Shown: piece by piece, positions 4,885 through 7,104 of the stretch
Layout: each line of letters opens with the position of its first letter
How positions within the stretch are numbered: the first letter of the stretch is position 1
Origin: an uncultured Oscillospiraceae bacterium
GTDB taxonomy: Bacteria > Bacillota > Clostridia > Oscillospirales > Oscillospiraceae
NCBI GenBank assembly: GCA_937915075.1
Contig: CALDMA010000178.1
Coordinates: forward strand, 1 to 7,104
Direction: 5' to 3'
DNA: 7,104 nucleotides
Translations under genes and position numbers: made by a program
Notes under the pieces: generated by a model
The model's database searches: none
What the model saw: the letters and a program-made list of their open reading frames with translations, nothing else
What the model was told of the DNA's origin: nothing

Positions 4885-6747
4885 CTATGAATACTCCGCG
4901 ATATGCTCGCGGTAGTACTGCACGCCGAGCCAGCTGCGGTAAAAGCTGCGGTCGGTGTCGCTGAGAACAGAGGTCAGAACGCCGTCGCACAGGAAGAGTC
5001 CGTTCGTGTGCAGCAGCGGCGAGATGTCCCGCATGGCGCGGGAGAGCTGCATATAGCCGGGGCCCTCCCAGCCGCACGCGTCGAACAGCCGCGTCATCAG
5101 GAAGCAGGGCGAAAAGTCGCCGCCGTCGCCGGTGAAGTCCGCGCCGAGGGCCTCCTTCGCCGCGCGGTTCGCCCAGATGAGATAGGGCGTGGCGTAATAG
5201 TTCCGGAAACCGGCAAGCGTGGACGTATCAAAATCAATGCCCATCTCCTCATAAACCGAGCCGCCGTTGCCCATCCACGGCTTGTGGTCGCCGAAGAGCA
5301 CGAGCACCACGGGGGTGTCGCGCGCGTCCAGCTCCTGCGTCAGGCGGACATATTCGCGGACCGTTTCATTCACGCCGAAGAGGTAGTTGTTGAGAATATG
5401 GCAGCTCTCCTGCGACCAGCCGCTTGTTTCGGGCGAAACATAGGGAACGGTGCTCTCCGTTTCGGCGTAGGGGCCGTGATTCTGATAGCTCACCGCGAAA
5501 GAGAAGATGGGCGAGCCGTCCGCCGCGTCGAGGTCGGCGAGCAGGTAGTCCACGAGCTGTTGGTCGGAATGCCACATGGCGACGTAGGGGTCGACCAGCT
5601 CGCCGAAGCCGTTTTCCGTGAAGATGCTCTGATCGAAGCCAAGGTAGCCGTTCACGTGCTCACGGTCGTAGAACCAGCTGTAGCCGGGGTGCGCGTAGTG
5701 CGCCGCGTAGCCCTGTGCCGTGAAGTAGCGGACGTAGGAGCCGGTCGCGGCGCGGTATTCGTCGTGCTCGCTCGCGCCGGTGAGGAAGCCCCACTCGGTA
5801 TCCACGGTGCCGCCCGCGAAGATGTTCGTGAGCAGGCGGCCGGACAAGCTCTGCTCCTCGAGTTCGTGCCAGGGGGCATAGACCTCCTGCACCGTGTCGA
5901 AAGCGGCGAGGGCGTCGAAGTCGGTCAGGTCGCAGAAGGCCTCGAGCATTACGCCGAGGACGGCGACCTTCTCCCCCTCCGGAATGTCTTCATCGGGGAA
6001 GGAGGCAAGGAGCGTCTGCGCCGCGCGGGCATCGTAGCCCTCCGGCTTTTCGGGGAACAGCTCCGGCACCGAGTGCAGAAAGGAAAGCGCAAAGCCGCGG
6101 GAGAGGTAGACCTCGTTGTCCGACCAGACATTGATGAGATCGTCGTTCGCCGTCCTTTCGTAGACGGCTTCGTCGGTATAGGCACCGAAGTACGCGCCGA
6201 CGCCCAGCAGTACGCAGGCTGCCGCGCCCAGCGCGCGGAGGCGCCGTCGCTTGTCACCGCGCGGCATGAGGAGCACGGCAAAGGCCAGCATCGCGCCAAG
6301 AAGCGCGACTGCCGTGTTGACCTCGTCGGTCCGCTCAAATTCGTATTGGCTCATGATGCCGCCCGCCGTGCGCAGGAGCAGAACGTCGCTCGCGCGCATC
6401 GGATCGCCACGCAGCATGACCTTATAGTAGTTGATGAGCGGCAGCCCTACGCCGAAGATACCGCTCAGCAGCACGCCGCACCAGCAGCGGCCGGACAGAA
6501 AATAGCCCAGCCACGCGAGCAGCACCGGCGGCAGCAGGTTCAGCGCCAGCAGCAGCGGATGATCCAGATAGGAGCGGTACAGCTCCGCCTGCGGGAGGGC
6601 GGCATCCGCGCAGGCCGTGAGCCACAGGCCGAGAAAACCGATGCCGACGCCGAGGAGCGTGAGCAGCACGGCGAGATAGGCGCGGTGGGCACGGAGCGGC
6701 CCGCGGCCCGCGCCGTCGGGCGGAAAAATCAGATAGGAAAGCTTCAA
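4885..6747 (-). CDS. LTA synthase / MdoB-like phosphoglycerol transferase (membrane sulfatase fold)
   Basis: Membrane enzyme with an extracellular sulfatase-fold domain. Relatives (LtaS, MdoB) move glycerol phosphate from phosphatidylglycerol onto lipoteichoic acid or glucans outside the cell. From the chosen TTG start the protein has 620 residues. About five hydrophobic segments (near 23-43, 64-84, 88-108, 146-161, 172-190) precede the catalytic domain from about 260. The metal/catalytic set is present: Glu269 (VMLEAF), nucleophile Thr314 (GGTVDTEWGFLTG), Asp487 and His488 (FGDHKPW), plus QNHGPY (422-427). The TTG at 6745-6747 is preferred because GGAAGGGG lies 8 bases upstream and a promoter lies just before that; the open frame continues to a TTG at 6840, but that part would lie upstream of the transcript. 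The acceptor substrate cannot be told from sequence. It stands alone on the minus strand. Confidence 0.92.
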   Translation of the reverse strand: MKLSYLIFPPDGAGRGPLRAHRAYLAVLLTLLGVGIGFLGLWLTACADAALPQAELYRSYLDHPLLLALNLLPPVLLAWLGYFLSGRCWCGVLLSGIFGVGLPLINYYKVMLRGDPMRASDVLLLRTAGGIMSQYEFERTDEVNTAVALLGAMLAFAVLLMPRGDKRRRLRALGAAACVLLGVGAYFGAYTDEAVYERTANDDLINVWSDNEVYLSRGFALSFLHSVPELFPEKPEGYDARAAQTLLASFPDEDIPEGEKVAVLGVMLEAFCDLTDFDALAAFDTVQEVYAPWHELEEQSLSGRLLTNIFAGGTVDTEWGFLTGASEHDEYRAATGSYVRYFTAQGYAAHYAHPGYSWFYDREHVNGYLGFDQSIFTENGFGELVDPYVAMWHSDQQLVDYLLADLDAADGSPIFSFAVSYQNHGPYAETESTVPYVSPETSGWSQESCHILNNYLFGVNETVREYVRLTQELDARDTPVVLVLFGDHKPWMGNGGSVYEEMGIDFDTSTLAGFRNYYATPYLIWANRAAKEALGADFTGDGGDFSPCFLMTRLFDACGWEGPGYMQLSRAMRDISPLLHTNGLFLCDGVLTSVLSDTDRSFYRSWLGVQYYREHIAEYS

Positions 6748-6763
6748 ATCGGGTTCCCCTTCC
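6745..6763 (-). promoter_or_regulatory. Ribosome binding site and TTG start of the LTA-synthase-like gene
   Basis: On the minus strand GGAAGGGG (6763-6756) is followed by an 8-base spacer and TTG (6747-6745), which begins MKLSYLIFPP. This is the only in-frame start codon near the N-terminus with both a strong Shine-Dalgarno match and a position downstream of the promoter's -10 box. It shortens the longest open frame by 31 codons, removing a stretch that has no membrane-protein or signal-peptide character. Confidence 0.78.
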
Positions 6764-6777
6764 AAAAGAATAACAGG

Positions 6778-6805
6778 ATTATAACAGATTTTTTGGCAAA
6801 AACAA
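6778..6805 (-). promoter_or_regulatory. Sigma-A type promoter, extended -10, for the LTA-synthase-like gene
   Basis: On the minus strand TTGTTT (6805-6800) lies 16 bases before a perfect TATAAT (6783-6778). That box is preceded by TGT, giving the extended -10 form TGTTATAAT. Initiation would fall near 6771, which leaves a leader of about 24 bases before the TTG start. It overlaps the 5' part of the longest possible open frame, which argues that this part is not translated. Confidence 0.78.
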
Positions 6806-6842
6806 CCGCCATTTCCCACCATTCCGCCAAATCTCAGCAAAT

Positions 6843-6859
6843 GCGGGAAAAAAGCCCGC
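6843..6859. repeat. Small inverted repeat between the divergent promoters
   Basis: GCGGG (6843-6847) and CCCGC (6855-6859) flank a 7-base A-rich loop. The repeat sits between the two -35 boxes, 37 bases from the minus-strand box and 19 from the plus-strand one. It could be a small operator or chance; nothing in the sequence decides. The rest of this spacer (6806-6878) shows no other structure I can support. Confidence 0.25.
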
Positions 6860-6878
6860 CGAAACAGGGGTGAGGGTA

Positions 6879-6907
6879 TTGCATTTTCTTGGCAAAGCCT
6901 TTATAAT
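6879..6907 (+). promoter_or_regulatory. Sigma-A type promoter for the purine permease gene
   Basis: TTGCAT (6879-6884) and a perfect TATAAT (6902-6907) are separated by the ideal 17 bases. Initiation would fall near 6914, so the transcript would begin only a few bases before the large inverted repeat at 6919-6959 and reach the ATG at 6981 after about 67 bases. Confidence 0.8.
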
Positions 6908-6918
6908 TATACTAAATC

Positions 6919-6959
6919 TTCGTCATGCGGCCTAAAAATATTTTAGGCGTTATGACGAA
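6919..6959 (+). repeat. 41-base two-part inverted repeat in the permease leader
   Basis: The outer arms TTCGTCAT (6919-6926) and ATGACGAA (6952-6959) are perfect complements, as are the inner arms GCCTAAAA (6930-6937) and TTTTAGGC (6941-6948). Between them is a symmetric 3x3 internal mismatch (GCG against GTT), and the loop is ATA. The element lies right after the predicted transcription start and 21 bases before the permease ATG, and no T run follows it. It can be a 5' RNA hairpin, an operator for a dimeric regulator, or a dispersed palindromic repeat. It lacks the purine riboswitch core. Confidence 0.7.
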
Positions 6960-6980
6960 ACAAAAGAAAGGGAGAATATC

Positions 6981-7104
6981 ATGGAAAAGCTCTTTAAGCT
7001 CCAGGAGAACGGCACCACGGTAAAAACCGAGCTGCTCGCCGGTCTCACGACGTTCATGACGATGGCCTACATCATCGCCCTGAACCCCAACCTGCTGACC
7101 AACT
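6981..7104 (+). CDS. AzgA/PbuG-type NCS2 purine permease, N-terminal fragment (cut by window end)
   Basis: First 41 residues of a membrane transporter. MEKLFKLQENGTTVKTELLA followed by GLTTFMTMAYIIALNPNLL is the characteristic N-terminus of the AzgA-like branch of NCS2 permeases, which take up adenine, guanine or hypoxanthine by proton symport (PbuG/PbuO in B. subtilis, PurP in E. coli). The first TM helix begins around residue 20. ATG at 6981 follows GGGAG (6970-6974) with a 6-base spacer. It is divergent from the LTA-synthase-like gene and has its own promoter. Substrate preference cannot be told from this fragment. Confidence 0.88.
   Translation, partial: MEKLFKLQENGTTVKTELLAGLTTFMTMAYIIALNPNLLTN

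Noticed and set aside
4903..6873. 656-codon open frame on the plus strand opposite the LTA-synthase-like gene
   Set aside because: Compositional shadow rich in Arg, Ala, Val, Glu and Gln with no recognisable motif; the minus strand has all catalytic motifs, a promoter and a ribosome binding site.
6908..6980. Purine riboswitch before the permease gene
   Set aside because: Expected from the gene type, but the conserved core of the three-way junction and the two interacting hairpin loops are not present; the region is one long hairpin.
1..7104. CRISPR array, tRNA/rRNA, IS element, attachment site or DnaA-box cluster
   Set aside because: Reading both strands, I found no direct-repeat array, no tRNA-like cloverleaf, no transposase or terminal repeats, and no cluster of DnaA boxes.

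Overview
The window looks like chromosomal DNA from a high-GC member of the Clostridia, most likely a gut Oscillospirales/Ruminococcaceae-type bacterium. This is inferred from the GC-rich coding sequence with AT-rich intergenic gaps, the strong AGGAG-type ribosome binding sites, the sigma-A style promoters, a Gram-positive LTA-synthase-type enzyme, and the clostridial flavour of the proteins. No species can be named from sequence reading alone. There is no sign of phage, plasmid, IS, CRISPR, tRNA or rRNA.

Left part, all on the + strand and closely packed (3-4766): the 3' end of a seryl-tRNA synthetase gene (serS), the mechanosensitive channel gene mscL, the 16S rRNA methyltransferase gene rsmG (overlapping mscL by 4 bases), a MinD-type ATPase gene, a methylglyoxal-synthase-fold gene (mgsA-like) and a complete aspartyl-tRNA synthetase gene (aspS). 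Gaps are 20 to 74 bases, so this could be one long transcription unit or a few nested ones. Most of these are housekeeping translation genes. The exception is the central minD-like/mgsA-like pair: the MinD stops before the usual C-terminal membrane-targeting helix, and the MgsA-fold protein lacks several residues that bind phosphate or catalyse the reaction in known methylglyoxal synthases.

Middle (4767-4884): a convergent intergenic spacer holding a short GC-rich hairpin and a perfect 17-bp-stem terminator. It can serve both aspS and the minus-strand gene that follows.

Right part: a minus-strand gene for a five-TM, LTA-synthase/MdoB-like extracellular phosphoglycerol transferase (4885-6747). 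Promoter and ribosome binding site evidence place its start at an internal TTG, not at the most upstream in-frame codon. A divergent intergenic region (6748-6980) carries one promoter for each direction and a 41-base two-part inverted repeat in the leader of the last gene. That gene is the 5' end of an AzgA/PbuG-type purine permease, cut by the window edge.

The main leads are the MinD-like/MGS-like pair, in which both proteins depart from their textbook features, and the unexplained hairpin in the permease leader. The rest of the window is ordinary.
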